Positions 8,411 to 15,648 of a DNA stretch of 64,000 bases are shown here, in pieces. Numbering within the stretch: position 1 is the first letter of the stretch; each line of letters opens with the position of its first letter. Made by a program: the position numbers and the translations under genes. Location of the stretch: NCBI RefSeq assembly GCF_028610625.1, contig NZ_JAQQWU010000015.1, positions 32,839 through 96,838 of the forward strand, written 5' to 3'. The notes under the pieces are model-generated. The model was not told the origin of the DNA, ran no database searches, and worked only from the letters and a program-made list of their open reading frames with translations. The stretch comes from Guptibacillus spartinae. Its GTDB lineage: Bacteria; Bacillota; Bacilli; Bacillales; Guptibacillaceae.

Positions 8411-8815
8411 TTGATTAAAAGAATGGATCAAGCACGAGAATACATTAGACAGCAAGTGGTAGAATTTAATGGGGAAAAGCTATCTGAAAGTGTAAAAACC
8501 CCTCTTGAAAAGGTAGCCTTCGTCATTGAAGAGGAAGAAGTGATCGGAGGAATCTCTGGAACACTGTTCTGGAAACACCTTCATATTGATTTCCTTTGGG
8601 TAGATGAGAAAATGAGAGGGCATGGATATGGTAGGAAACTTCTTAAACAGATGGAAAGCCTAGCAGAAGAAAAAGAGTGTAGACTGATTCTACTTGATTC
8701 TTTTAGTTTTCAGGCACCAGGCTTTTATTTAAAAGAAGGGTATGAGATTTGCGGGAAAGTGGAAAATCATCCAGAAGGGCACACCCAATACTTTTTACAA
8801 AAACGGTTACGTTAA
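8411..8815 (+). CDS. GNAT family N-acetyltransferase
   Basis: A 134-residue acetyl-CoA-dependent acyltransferase. The pyrophosphate-binding motif A reads VDEKMRGHGYGRKLL (R-G-x-G-Y-G), followed by motif B around PGFYLKEGYEICGKV. Start is TTG, supported by AAGGAG at 8399-8404. It directly follows the Nudix gene in the same orientation. The acceptor substrate is unknown; short, fast-evolving GNATs like this often acetylate small toxic amines or protein N-termini. Confidence 0.83.
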   Translation: MIKRMDQAREYIRQQVVEFNGEKLSESVKTPLEKVAFVIEEEEVIGGISGTLFWKHLHIDFLWVDEKMRGHGYGRKLLKQMESLAEEKECRLILLDSFSFQAPGFYLKEGYEICGKVENHPEGHTQYFLQKRLR

Positions 8816-8832
8816 GCAACGGTAGGGAACGT

Positions 8833-9423
8833 TTAGCGCTGCCTTTTCAAGAAGAGCAGGCAGCAATAGCTTACGAGAAAGAACCCTGCACCAAGGCTGA
8901 TTGGTAGCGTATAGGTTCTAGCAACGGAATGAATATGTACCCAATTTTCACCAAGCTGCAAGCCCATATAAATAAAGAGAGCCGACCAGGGGATCATGGC
9001 TAAGAGTGTGTAAAGCGTGAATCGCATAAGCGACATTTTCGCAATACCGGCTGGAATTGAGATCGCGTGGCGAACGACGGGAATAAATCGGGCTGTAAAA
9101 ATGACACCGACCCCATTCCGTTCAAACCAGGTTTCGGCAAGTGCAAAGTGTTTAGGGGATATGAAGAGAAATTTACCGTATCGTTCTAAGAAAGACCGAC
9201 CACCATAACGTCCAAGCCAGTATAAAAAAAGCTGTGCGAGTGTACCACCAACCGTTCCTGCTATAATGGCACCGATAAACTGAATGGTTCCTTCCGATAC
9301 CATATACCCACCATATGCAAGCACAAGCTCGCTTGGAATAATTTCAATCATGAGAGCTAGTGCTATTCCAAGATAGCCAAGTTGAAGAAGCCAGTCTAAG
9401 CATTGATAAATAAATGCTGCCAT
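8833..9423 (-). CDS. DedA family membrane protein
   Basis: A 196-residue integral membrane protein with about five membrane segments. It shows the DedA/SNARE-associated signature: E..IPSE..LAYGGY near the N-terminus, then GR.GG and FTARFIPVVRHAISIPAGIAKM (F.R..P..R...s..aG). Members transport lipids across the cytoplasmic membrane; B. subtilis UptA, a DedA protein, recycles undecaprenyl phosphate. Whether this copy is UptA or another paralogue cannot be settled by eye. Start ATG with AAAGGAG. Its 3' end is convergent with the GNAT gene. A DUF368-type transporter, the other known undecaprenyl phosphate recycling family, is encoded at 20692. Confidence 0.86.
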   Translation of the reverse strand: MAAFIYQCLDWLLQLGYLGIALALMIEIIPSELVLAYGGYMVSEGTIQFIGAIIAGTVGGTLAQLFLYWLGRYGGRSFLERYGKFLFISPKHFALAETWFERNGVGVIFTARFIPVVRHAISIPAGIAKMSLMRFTLYTLLAMIPWSALFIYMGLQLGENWVHIHSVARTYTLPISLGAGFFLVSYCCLLFLKRQR

Positions 9424-9483
9424 AGCTCAAAACTCCTTTCATGGACAAACGATTCACTTGCTTGTTAGTTTATTTTCAGTTAG

Positions 9484-9561
9484 GGTAAGTTAGACCTTAC
9501 CGCCGTATAAAAAAGGTTTGTTTCGAATAAATATAGAACCCGGAATGTAAGCACTCCGGGT
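9484..9561. repeat. two hairpins in the dedA/9615 divergent region
   Basis: GGTAAG (9484-9489) pairs with CTTACC (9496-9501), and ACCCGGA (9538-9544) pairs with TCCGGGT (9555-9561). Neither is followed by a T-run and neither is downstream of a gene, so they are not ordinary terminators; they may be protein-binding palindromes or leader structures. No known riboswitch was recognised. Confidence 0.4.
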
Positions 9562-9614
9562 AAAGTTCGTTCTTATGAAAGAATGACAATTGATTAGAGA
9601 GGTGAAAGGTAAGG

Positions 9615-10403
9615 ATGTTAACATCCATGAAGAAATTTCTAGCAACATTGGATCAGCCAATGCAAGCAAAAACGGGGAAGGAAAAAGCTTTAACCGTTCT
9701 TTCCATTATTGGATTTATCTTATTATTATATCTTGTCGCTTTCTCTCCGTTTATGTTCAGATTATTCATCACATGTCTTAGTGTTGGTGTATCGTTATAT
9801 TTGATAAAAAAAGTTCATGATTTTGATCGAGTCCTAAAAGGTGAAAAAGCAGAACAGCCTGTTCCTTCGTCTAATGAGGCTAATCAGCTTTCATTTTCTC
9901 TTGAACAGCCAAAGGTGGAGGCAGAATCCATCGAGGAAGCAGAAAAGGAACGTGAGCTTGAACAGATCAATAGTGATAAGACGATGCTATTTGAAGAACT
10001 GTTATCAAAAGCAGATCTCGATGAAATAGAGAAAGAATCGTATCGAAATCGAATGCAGCAAAAGGAATCAGAAAGTAACCGCATTGTGCAAGAGGTGTTA
10101 CTCTTTAAAGATAAAATCCAGAAAGCTGTCATTGATAAAAAGGGGCTTTTCATTAAGGAAACACCTGATATGAAAATGGTCGCTGAATTAATCGGTGTCG
10201 ATTCAGTTGAGTCAAGTTCTTTTGTGGAGTTAAATGAAGAGCTTCGTCTCATTTATAACGAGATTCCAGAAGCGAAACGCACGATTCTAATCGAATATGA
10301 AATGGTGAACGAAGACTTCGAGTTAACACGATTAGGATATAAAGAGCTCATGAAAGAAGTAAGGAAGCTCGAAAAGAAAACAAGACAAGTGGTGGAACAG
10401 TAA
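9615..10403 (+). CDS. hypothetical membrane-anchored coiled-coil protein
   Basis: Not recognised. The 262-residue protein starts with a short cytosolic segment, then two adjacent hydrophobic helices (about residues 27-60, VLSIIGFILLLYLVAFS and FRLFITCLSVGVSLYLI), followed by a long, charged, Glu/Lys-rich cytosolic region (about 85-262) with strong coiled-coil character. Such a hairpin anchor with a large cytosolic helical domain suggests a membrane scaffold, but no function can be assigned. The ATG at 9615 is preceded by GAGAGGTGAAAGG; ATG at 9627 is an alternative start. Monocistronic, with a strong terminator right after it. Confidence 0.7.
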   Translation: MLTSMKKFLATLDQPMQAKTGKEKALTVLSIIGFILLLYLVAFSPFMFRLFITCLSVGVSLYLIKKVHDFDRVLKGEKAEQPVPSSNEANQLSFSLEQPKVEAESIEEAEKERELEQINSDKTMLFEELLSKADLDEIEKESYRNRMQQKESESNRIVQEVLLFKDKIQKAVIDKKGLFIKETPDMKMVAELIGVDSVESSSFVELNEELRLIYNEIPEAKRTILIEYEMVNEDFELTRLGYKELMKEVRKLEKKTRQVVEQ

Positions 10404-10405
10404 GC

Positions 10406-10437
10406 AAAAACGTGTATGAGTGCTCATACACGTTTTT
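10406..10437 (+). terminator. intrinsic terminator
   Basis: AAAAACGTGTATGAG pairs with CTCATACACGTTTTT over a 2-base gap, a long perfect stem ending in T residues. Confidence 0.9.
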
Positions 10438-10491
10438 CTTATGATAAGCTTTAGAAGATGAATGGATTTTACAGGAAATGAGGAACCAGAC

Positions 10492-10998
10492 ATGAAGATT
10501 AGACAAGTTAGTCCTGATGATGCAGAGGCCATTGTGAACTTAATGAAAGAGGTTGAAGAAGACGCGTCGTTTATGCTACTTGAAAGTGGCGAAAGAAAGA
10601 CAACGGTGGAAGAACAGCGGAAGCGCATTGAAGAAATGGAACGAGACCGTCATTCAAGAATTTTTGTAGCGGAACGTTCTGGTGAATTAATAGGTTACTT
10701 AATTGCGATTGGTGGACAAGCGAAGCGAAACAATCATTCGGTATACCTGGTGATTGGAATCCGAAAAGAGGATCAGGGGCAGGGCGTTGGTTCGGCTTTA
10801 TTTACCGAGCTAGAAAAGTGGGCGAATGATCATCGCATTCATCGCCTTGAACTGAATGTGGTGACGCGAAATGAAGCAGGCTTAGCGCTTTATCGTAAAG
10901 CTGGATTTGAAGTAGAAGGGTTAAAGCGTCATTCATTGTTCATTAAAGATGAGTTTGTTGATGAATATTACATGTCAAAGCTATTAGCTCATAATTAA
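10492..10998 (+). CDS. GNAT family N-acetyltransferase
   Basis: A 168-residue acetyltransferase with the full fold: VYLVIGIRKEDQGQGVGSAL (motif A, Q-G-x-G-V-G), LELNVVTRNEAGLALYRKAGFEVEG (motif B, N..A..LY.k.GF) and a C-terminal strand. The arrangement LNVVTRNEAG resembles RimL/YjcK-type and spermidine-type acetylators. I start it at the ATG 10492 (GAGG upstream), since the conserved MKIRQVSPDDAEAI begins there; an in-frame ATG at 10462 has no clear ribosome binding site. Substrate unknown. Confidence 0.85.
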   Translation: MKIRQVSPDDAEAIVNLMKEVEEDASFMLLESGERKTTVEEQRKRIEEMERDRHSRIFVAERSGELIGYLIAIGGQAKRNNHSVYLVIGIRKEDQGQGVGSALFTELEKWANDHRIHRLELNVVTRNEAGLALYRKAGFEVEGLKRHSLFIKDEFVDEYYMSKLLAHN

Positions 10999-11039
10999 AT
11001 CGTTCTTCATCCATACTATAAATGGAAGGAGGCGATGAT

Positions 11040-11195
11040 ATGTTTGATCATACAAAGCATATTCCGCTTGAAGGCATTCCGGGGGAATTTATGATGAGCG
11101 ATGAATCTCAAGACAATGAAGTAGTGACAGAAATGAGTTTTCCCTTTGACTACACTTTAATGATCCCGCTCGATCATACGATAACAAAAGAGTAA
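11040..11195 (+). CDS. small acidic protein with internal repeat, 51 residues
   Basis: Not recognised. AAGGAGG lies seven bases before the ATG, and a terminator follows immediately after the stop, so this is a convincing small gene. The protein is acidic and contains a degenerate tandem repeat: FDHTKHIPLE at residues 2-11 and FDYTLMIPLD at 36-45, separated by a polar acidic stretch, with DHT recurring after the second copy. There is no signal peptide, membrane segment or double-glycine leader. It sits 41 bp after the GNAT gene and may share its transcript. Confidence 0.68.
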   Translation: MFDHTKHIPLEGIPGEFMMSDESQDNEVVTEMSFPFDYTLMIPLDHTITKE

Positions 11196-11219
11196 AAAAA
11201 GCGCATTTGCGCTTTTTTT
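11194..11219. terminator. bidirectional terminator
   Basis: A seven-A run, GCGC (11201-11204), a four-base loop, GCGC (11209-11212) and eight T. It serves the small gene on plus and azoR on minus. Confidence 0.82.
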
Positions 11220-11225
11220 TGTTAG

Positions 11226-11861
11226 TTAAAAATGTTCGGCAACATGCCGTGCTTCATCCATTGCCTTTTTCTTAATTTCTTCTGCCTTCTCAGGCATTTG
11301 CGCCATTCCTTCTGCAATCACAGATTCCACAGACGGGATACCAAGGAATCCAAGGACGGCATGTAAATACCGATCTCCAAATTCCATCTCTTTTGCTGGA
11401 CCTTCGGAATAGATACCCCCGCGAGCTTGAATGTGCAGGGCCTTCTTATCGGTTAATAAGCCGACTGGTCCTTCAGAGGTATACTTAAACGTTTTTCCAG
11501 CGATGGCTACGGTATCAATATAGGCTTTTAATTTAGGCGGAAAGCTAAAATTCCAGAATGGCGTCACAAAGACATATTTATCTGCATCAATAAATTGATC
11601 CGTAAGATCGTTTATTTTACTCACTTTTAACTGTTCGTCGCCAGATAGCTGATCGAAACCATTTCCTTGCTGGAGCTTGCCCCAACCGTTAAAAACGTCC
11701 GTATCAATATAAGGGAGCTCAATGTTATAGAGATCTAGCTTTAAAACATCATCATTCGGATTTTTTTCTTGGTAGGCTTCAAGGAAAACTTCCCCTATAC
11801 TTAAACTAAATGATTCTTTTACTGGTTTGGGGTTTACGGTAATATATAGTACTTTGGCCAC
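11226..11861 (-). CDS. azoR: FMN-dependent NADH:quinone oxidoreductase / azoreductase
   Basis: A 211-residue cytosolic flavodoxin-like enzyme that reduces quinones and azo compounds with NADH. It has the N-terminal [12 protein letters not shown] phosphate-binding strand-loop, [19 protein letters not shown] (the characteristic P..N...P..LK.yiD flavin and interface segment) and IQARGGIYS. Length matches B. subtilis AzoR2 (211). I choose the GTG at 11861, nine bases after AAAGGAG; the in-frame ATG at 11870 abuts the ribosome binding site and the upstream frame lacks conservation. Paralogues in Bacillus are induced by thiol-reactive electrophiles; no operator was recognised here. Confidence 0.9.
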   Translation of the reverse strand: MAKVLYITVNPKPVKESFSLSIGEVFLEAYQEKNPNDDVLKLDLYNIELPYIDTDVFNGWGKLQQGNGFDQLSGDEQLKVSKINDLTDQFIDADKYVFVTPFWNFSFPPKLKAYIDTVAIAGKTFKYTSEGPVGLLTDKKALHIQARGGIYSEGPAKEMEFGDRYLHAVLGFLGIPSVESVIAEGMAQMPEKAEEIKKKAMDEARHVAEHF

Positions 11862-11954
11862 AGCGCTCATCTCCTTTGTTTTCGCCACTTAGTATGGCTT
11901 TCGAAGGAAATAGTATACAAGACGAAGAATGTCATTAAATTTGGAGGTGGAATG

Positions 11955-12530
11955 ATGGTAAACCGGTGCGCATGGGTTAGTGAAGAAGAGATTTACAAAG
12001 CGTATCATGATCAGGAATGGGGGGTGCCTGTTCGTGATGATCAGAAACTTTTTGAAATGTTAATTCTTGAAGGTGCCCAGGCAGGATTAAGTTGGATTAC
12101 GATTTTGAAAAGAAGAGAGAACTATCGCGAGGCATTTGATCAATTTAATGTACAGAAAGTAGCCGCTTATGGTGAGGATAAAATACAAGAACTGCTCTTG
12201 AATAAAGGGATCATACGCAACAAACTGAAAGTGCGTGGAACGGTAAAGAATGCGAAAGCGTTTCTCAAGGTTCAAGAGGAGTTTGGAAGCTTTTCATCGT
12301 ACATATGGGCATTCACAGAAAACACTCCAGTCCTAAATAATTGGAAAAGTATTGAAGAGGTGCCAGCAGAAAGCGAACTTAGTAAGAAAATCAGTAAAGA
12401 TTTAAAGAAACGCGGTTTTACGTTTGTAGGTCCCGTTATTCTATATAGTTTCATGCAAGCGGTTGGGATCGTGAATGATCATACCATTGACTGCTTCAGA
12501 CATCCCAATGCGATACAAGAGGCTGAATGA
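11955..12530 (+). CDS. tag: DNA-3-methyladenine glycosylase I
   Basis: Base-excision repair enzyme that removes 3-methyladenine from alkylated DNA. The protein (191 residues) has the zinc-binding N-terminus NRCAWV...YHDQEWG, the EGAQAGLSWITIL core, RGFTFVGPVILYSFMQA and the C-terminal zinc ligands VNDHTIDCFRH. Length is that of the Tag family. The ATG at 11955 is seven bases after GGAGG; the adjacent ATG at 11952 is only four away. It overlaps nothing but is followed closely by the DUF4937-like gene, probably in one transcript. Confidence 0.93.
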   Translation: MVNRCAWVSEEEIYKAYHDQEWGVPVRDDQKLFEMLILEGAQAGLSWITILKRRENYREAFDQFNVQKVAAYGEDKIQELLLNKGIIRNKLKVRGTVKNAKAFLKVQEEFGSFSSYIWAFTENTPVLNNWKSIEEVPAESELSKKISKDLKKRGFTFVGPVILYSFMQAVGIVNDHTIDCFRHPNAIQEAE

Positions 12531-12531
12531 G

Positions 12532-12906
12532 ATGTTGATTAAAAAAGTGGTCTGTCACGTAAAGGAAGAGATGAAAGAAACGTTTTTGAATGGACAAGAA
12601 CGATGGAGTGACTTGTGTGATTGTAAGGGATTTGTAGCTCAATTTGGAGGCTGGTCAGATGAAAATGTTGCGATGATTATTGGCTTTTGGAAAAATTATC
12701 AATCGTATGTTCGGTTTATGAATGAAGAGCATGACGCAATCTATATGAAGTCAAATCAACGAGATTGTATCAAATCAATTAATATCCAGGTCGAGGAGAT
12801 TGATGTAAGAGAAATCAATAACTATGCGAGTAAGTGGCTAAATGAGCGAAATGGTGAAATCCATAGCCAATGGACGGTTACGACTGATAACTTGGAGGGC
12901 TCATAG
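12532..12906 (+). CDS. DUF4937-like protein (YdbC-like)
   Basis: A 124-residue soluble protein resembling Bacillus YdbC/DUF4937: MLIKKVVCHV start, NGQERWSDL, GFVAQFGGWS and a conserved FWKNYQSYVRFMNEEHDAI segment, which looks like a ferredoxin-fold (dimeric alpha-beta barrel) domain. Function is unknown. The ATG at 12532 comes directly after the tag stop codon, with AGAGG upstream; upstream in-frame starts lie inside tag. Its stop is one base from the next ATG, so tag, this gene and the SGNH hydrolase form an operon-like trio. Confidence 0.7.
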   Translation: MLIKKVVCHVKEEMKETFLNGQERWSDLCDCKGFVAQFGGWSDENVAMIIGFWKNYQSYVRFMNEEHDAIYMKSNQRDCIKSINIQVEEIDVREINNYASKWLNERNGEIHSQWTVTTDNLEGS

Positions 12907-12907
12907 A

Positions 12908-13513
12908 ATGAAACAAAAGTGGTTGTTCGTAGGCGATAGCATTACAGATTCAGGCAGAGATCAAGACTCAGAAGGACTTGGTCACGGGTATGTGAGAATG
13001 ATCCGGGATGAAATGCTAAAAAAATATGATGTTGAGATCATCAATAAAGGCGTGAGCGGTGATCGGATTACAGACCTTGAAAAGAGGTGGAACCGAGATG
13101 TCTTGTCAGTTCAGCCTAATGTTGTATCCATTTCAATTGGTATCAACGATGTATGGAGACAGCTTGATCACCCTGAAATGGATCAGGTCATGCCACATGA
13201 GTTCAATAGAATATATGAAGAACTAGTCGAGAAGGTTAGAGCGTTAGGGGCAAAGTGCATCTTAATGGAGCCAACCATTATTGAAGAAAGAATCGATTCA
13301 ATCGGAAATCAAAAGCTTTTACCTTATGTAGAAATTGTTCGTCAGTTAGCTGTGACATATGATGCAATATTGGTACCAACTCATACTGTTTTTATAGAAA
13401 AACTCCAAAAAGGGCAAGGAACGTTAACAACAGATGGTGTGCATATGACGGAGGCGGGCAATCAACTAATGGCGAAAACGTGGCTAGACTCTTGTTTAGA
13501 TAAGTTGGTTTAA
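12908..13513 (+). CDS. SGNH/GDSL hydrolase family protein
   Basis: A 201-residue esterase-type hydrolase without signal peptide, so cytosolic. All blocks are visible: GDSITDSGRD (block I, nucleophile Ser), NKGVSGDR (block II Gly), SIGINDVWR (block III G-x-N-D) and TDGVHMTEAGNQ (block V D-x-x-H). It belongs to the TesA/rhamnogalacturonan acetylesterase-like branch; likely substrates are acetylated sugars, but this is not readable from sequence. Start ATG at 12908 after TTGGAGGG. Third gene of the tag cluster. Confidence 0.88.
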   Translation: MKQKWLFVGDSITDSGRDQDSEGLGHGYVRMIRDEMLKKYDVEIINKGVSGDRITDLEKRWNRDVLSVQPNVVSISIGINDVWRQLDHPEMDQVMPHEFNRIYEELVEKVRALGAKCILMEPTIIEERIDSIGNQKLLPYVEIVRQLAVTYDAILVPTHTVFIEKLQKGQGTLTTDGVHMTEAGNQLMAKTWLDSCLDKLV

Positions 13514-13532
13514 TTTAAAGCTTCAGGAAATT

Positions 13533-13569
13533 TTAAAAGGCCCCGTTCAGGATGAATGGAGCCTTTTAA
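13533..13569. terminator. bidirectional terminator
   Basis: TTAAAAGGCcCCgTTC pairs imperfectly with GAAtGGaGCCTTTTAA. It lies between the SGNH gene and the convergent Nudix gene. Confidence 0.72.
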
Positions 13570-13585
13570 GACGACTACCGTTATC

Positions 13586-14203
13586 TTAATCGAAAACAGG
13601 AGCAAGCGATGGGGTTTTATGTAACGCAAAAAGCATGTCAATTTGCGATTCAGTAATTCGCCCAGTTGATAAAGGGGGGAGTTCATGTTGAGCAAAAAAA
13701 CCGCTATCACTTGTTTCAATGCTTTCAGCTGGGCTTCCGCCGATCAGCTCACACGCAATCATCACCTTATAAATATGATAAGGTGATGGGGGATAAGGGT
13801 GTTGCTTATGATCAAGGACAGCCAGTAGCCGTCTAGCTTCTACTACATAGCCTGACTCTTCTTGAACTTCTTTCACCGCGACTTCTCCAGGAGTGAAGCC
13901 AACGTCGCCCCATCCGCCAGGAAGAGACCACTTCCCATCTGCTTTCTCCTTAACAAACAGCAATTTCTCTTCATGAAAAACGACCGCTCGCACGTCTACT
14001 TTAGGCGTTTGATAGCCCGTCTCATTTGTGAAAAGCTGCTGAATGGTTTTCATATCGTATTCAGTATATGTTTCCATCATTTCAGCACTTAGCTGTCGAA
14101 GCTCAAGGTAGCGTTCATAATCATAGTGGTCCTGCGTATAAGTTAACCCAGCTTGAGCGATGGATTGAATTTGCTTAGCCCAAGTAAGCCATTTTTCTTC
14201 CAT
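13586..14203 (-). CDS. yjhB: Nudix hydrolase with N-terminal Nudix_N domain (YjhB-like)
   Basis: A 205-residue hydrolase close to B. subtilis YjhB. The N-terminal helical domain (EEKWLTWAKQIQSIAQAGLTY, about residues 2-65) precedes the catalytic domain with KVDVRAVVF, WSLPGGWGDVGFTPGEVAVKEVQEESGY and a conserved YHIYKVMIACELIGG. The first catalytic Glu of the consensus box is displaced, as is usual in this subfamily, while the KEVQEESG helix is intact. Family members act on ADP-ribose-type or other sugar nucleotides. AAAGGATG upstream of the ATG. Monocistronic. Confidence 0.86.
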   Translation of the reverse strand: MEEKWLTWAKQIQSIAQAGLTYTQDHYDYERYLELRQLSAEMMETYTEYDMKTIQQLFTNETGYQTPKVDVRAVVFHEEKLLFVKEKADGKWSLPGGWGDVGFTPGEVAVKEVQEESGYVVEARRLLAVLDHKQHPYPPSPYHIYKVMIACELIGGSPAESIETSDSGFFAQHELPPLSTGRITESQIDMLFALHKTPSLAPVFD

Positions 14204-14250
14204 ATACCTTACATCCTTTCAACAAATGGTAGAACGAGCAATCAGAAAGA

Positions 14251-14628
14251 TTATTCAAAACGTGGCTCTGGATAGCGGCCGAACCATTCATAGCGGTTTT
14301 TTGAAAACCAGATGTAGAAAGGTGAGCCAAGCTTATCGATAAAAGGTAAATAAAGTAGTAGGGAAAGCGGTGCTGTAACAGGAAGCGCCATTAACAGGCG
14401 TCTTACACTATAAAATCCGGCATGAAGGTTTCCGGATGATGTTAACATATGAATCTCATCATACATCCGTTTATGACGGAATTGCATATACGGATAGTCT
14501 TCTGGATGTTTTTCAACTTCCTGAACCGGTATCCATTCAATCTTATTAAACCAGTCTAATTTACGAAGTGATTTTTTCACATAAAAACAAAATGGACATT
14601 CAGCATCATAAAAAACGAGATGTTTCAT
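14251..14628 (-). CDS. thiol-disulfide oxidoreductase DCC family protein (DUF393)
   Basis: A 125-residue protein of the DCC/DUF393 family. The hallmark is FYDAECPFCFYVKKSL near the N-terminus (a CxxC after Y-D), followed by a hydrophobic C-terminal half (VTAPLSLLLYLPFIDKLG) that may lie at the membrane. A thioredoxin-like redox role is predicted from the CPFC, with electron partners unknown. The ATG at 14628 has GGAGG eight bases upstream; the TTG at 14643 overlaps the ribosome binding site and is unlikely. Next to the YjhB-like gene, same strand, 47 bp apart. Confidence 0.85.
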   Translation of the reverse strand: MKHLVFYDAECPFCFYVKKSLRKLDWFNKIEWIPVQEVEKHPEDYPYMQFRHKRMYDEIHMLTSSGNLHAGFYSVRRLLMALPVTAPLSLLLYLPFIDKLGSPFYIWFSKNRYEWFGRYPEPRFE

Positions 14629-14707
14629 CGCAATAGCCTCCAATATAAATAATTCATTCTTCTATTCTTTTCACTTATTATCACTGTTTTAAACAAGATG
14701 GAAACAG

Positions 14708-14736
14708 TTGACAGAAAATTGTAATATTATTATAGT
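14708..14736 (+). promoter_or_regulatory. sigma-A promoter of the SDR gene
   Basis: TTGACA (14708-14713), 17-base spacer, TATAGT (14731-14736), 40 bp before the ATG. Confidence 0.72.
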
Positions 14737-14776
14737 CTAATTAGCTAAAAGAAATCGCTTACAGGAGTGAAAATGG

Positions 14777-15538
14777 ATGAAACGATTGGAAGGTAGAGTG
14801 GCATACATAACAGGCGGGAGCAGAGGAATTGGAGCAAGTATCGCAAAAACATTTGCACGTGAAGGGGCAAACGTTTATCTCGCCGATGTAAATGAAGAAG
14901 CGCTGTCCACAAAACGCAAGGAACTGAAAGAGGAAGGTTATTCGGTTATGACAGGTATTGTTGATGTTACAAATCGAGAACAGGTTGAATCAAGCATGAA
15001 AGAAGCAGCGGAGGCTTTTGGAGCTATCGATATTCTCGTAAACAATGCAGGGGTCATCCGAGATAATCTCTTATTTAAAATGACGGATGAGGATTGGATG
15101 ACGGTCATGCAAGTTCACCTCACCGGGAGTTTTTATGCTGCAAGAGCAGCACAAAAGTATATGGTGGAACAAGGGTATGGGCGTATTATTAGTCTTTCGT
15201 CAACATCCGCTTTAGGCAATCGAGGCCAAACAAATTATGCAGCTGCAAAGGCAGGCATTCAGGGATTAACCAAAACGCTTTCGCTAGAGCTCGGTAAGTA
15301 TGGGATTACAGCCAATGCGATTGCTCCAGGATTTATTGAAAGTGATATGACCAGAGCCACGGCTGAGCGTCTTGGTGTGGAATTTGATCAGTTTATTGAG
15401 TACAATAAAAAGCAGATTCCAGTAGCGAGAACGGGTAAGCCTGAAGATATTGCGAATGCTGCGCTCTTTTTTGCAGATGAAAAATCGTCTTTTGTTAGTG
15501 GACAGGTTCTTTATGTAGCCGGTGGTCCTAGAACTTAA
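14777..15538 (+). CDS. SDR family oxidoreductase, FabG-like 3-oxoacyl-ACP reductase
   Basis: A 253-residue NAD(P)H-dependent reductase of the classical SDR type. Cofactor motif TGGSRGIG (residues 12-19), NNAG at about 90, catalytic Ser-Tyr-Lys in SSTSALGNRGQTNYAAAKAG, and IAPGFIESDM after it. All catalytic residues are present. It reads as a FabG paralogue rather than the housekeeping enzyme, because no fatty-acid genes (fabD, acpP) are nearby; the true substrate could be an acetoacetyl-CoA or another ketoacyl thioester. AGGAGTGAAAATGG precedes the ATG. Monocistronic between a consensus promoter and a strong terminator. Confidence 0.87.
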   Translation: MKRLEGRVAYITGGSRGIGASIAKTFAREGANVYLADVNEEALSTKRKELKEEGYSVMTGIVDVTNREQVESSMKEAAEAFGAIDILVNNAGVIRDNLLFKMTDEDWMTVMQVHLTGSFYAARAAQKYMVEQGYGRIISLSSTSALGNRGQTNYAAAKAGIQGLTKTLSLELGKYGITANAIAPGFIESDMTRATAERLGVEFDQFIEYNKKQIPVARTGKPEDIANAALFFADEKSSFVSGQVLYVAGGPRT

Positions 15539-15543
15539 TCAGG

Positions 15544-15577
15544 ATGAAGCAGTCCAATGGACTGCTTCATTCTTTTT
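15544..15577 (+). terminator. intrinsic terminator
   Basis: ATGAAGCAGTCC (15544-15555) pairs perfectly with GGACTGCTTCAT (15559-15570), followed by TCTTTTT. Confidence 0.88.
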
Positions 15578-15584
15578 CTCACAC

Positions 15585-15610
15585 GTTTCACTGTTCCTAT
15601 AGAGGGGTAC
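15585..15610 (+). promoter_or_regulatory. sigma-B-type promoter of ydaP
   Basis: GTTTCA (15585-15590), 14-base spacer, GGGTAC (15605-15610), against the sigma-B consensus GTTTAA-N12-15-GGGWAW. It sits about 30 bp before the ATG, and B. subtilis ydaP is an established sigma-B regulon gene. Confidence 0.75.
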
Positions 15611-15648
15611 TTTCCCATTATGGATAAGGAAACGAAGGAGGAGTCATG

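Noticed and set aside
14708..14736. PerR-like box over the SDR promoter
   Set aside because: Only about 10 of 14 consensus positions match, and the TTGACA/TATAGT promoter explains the sequence.
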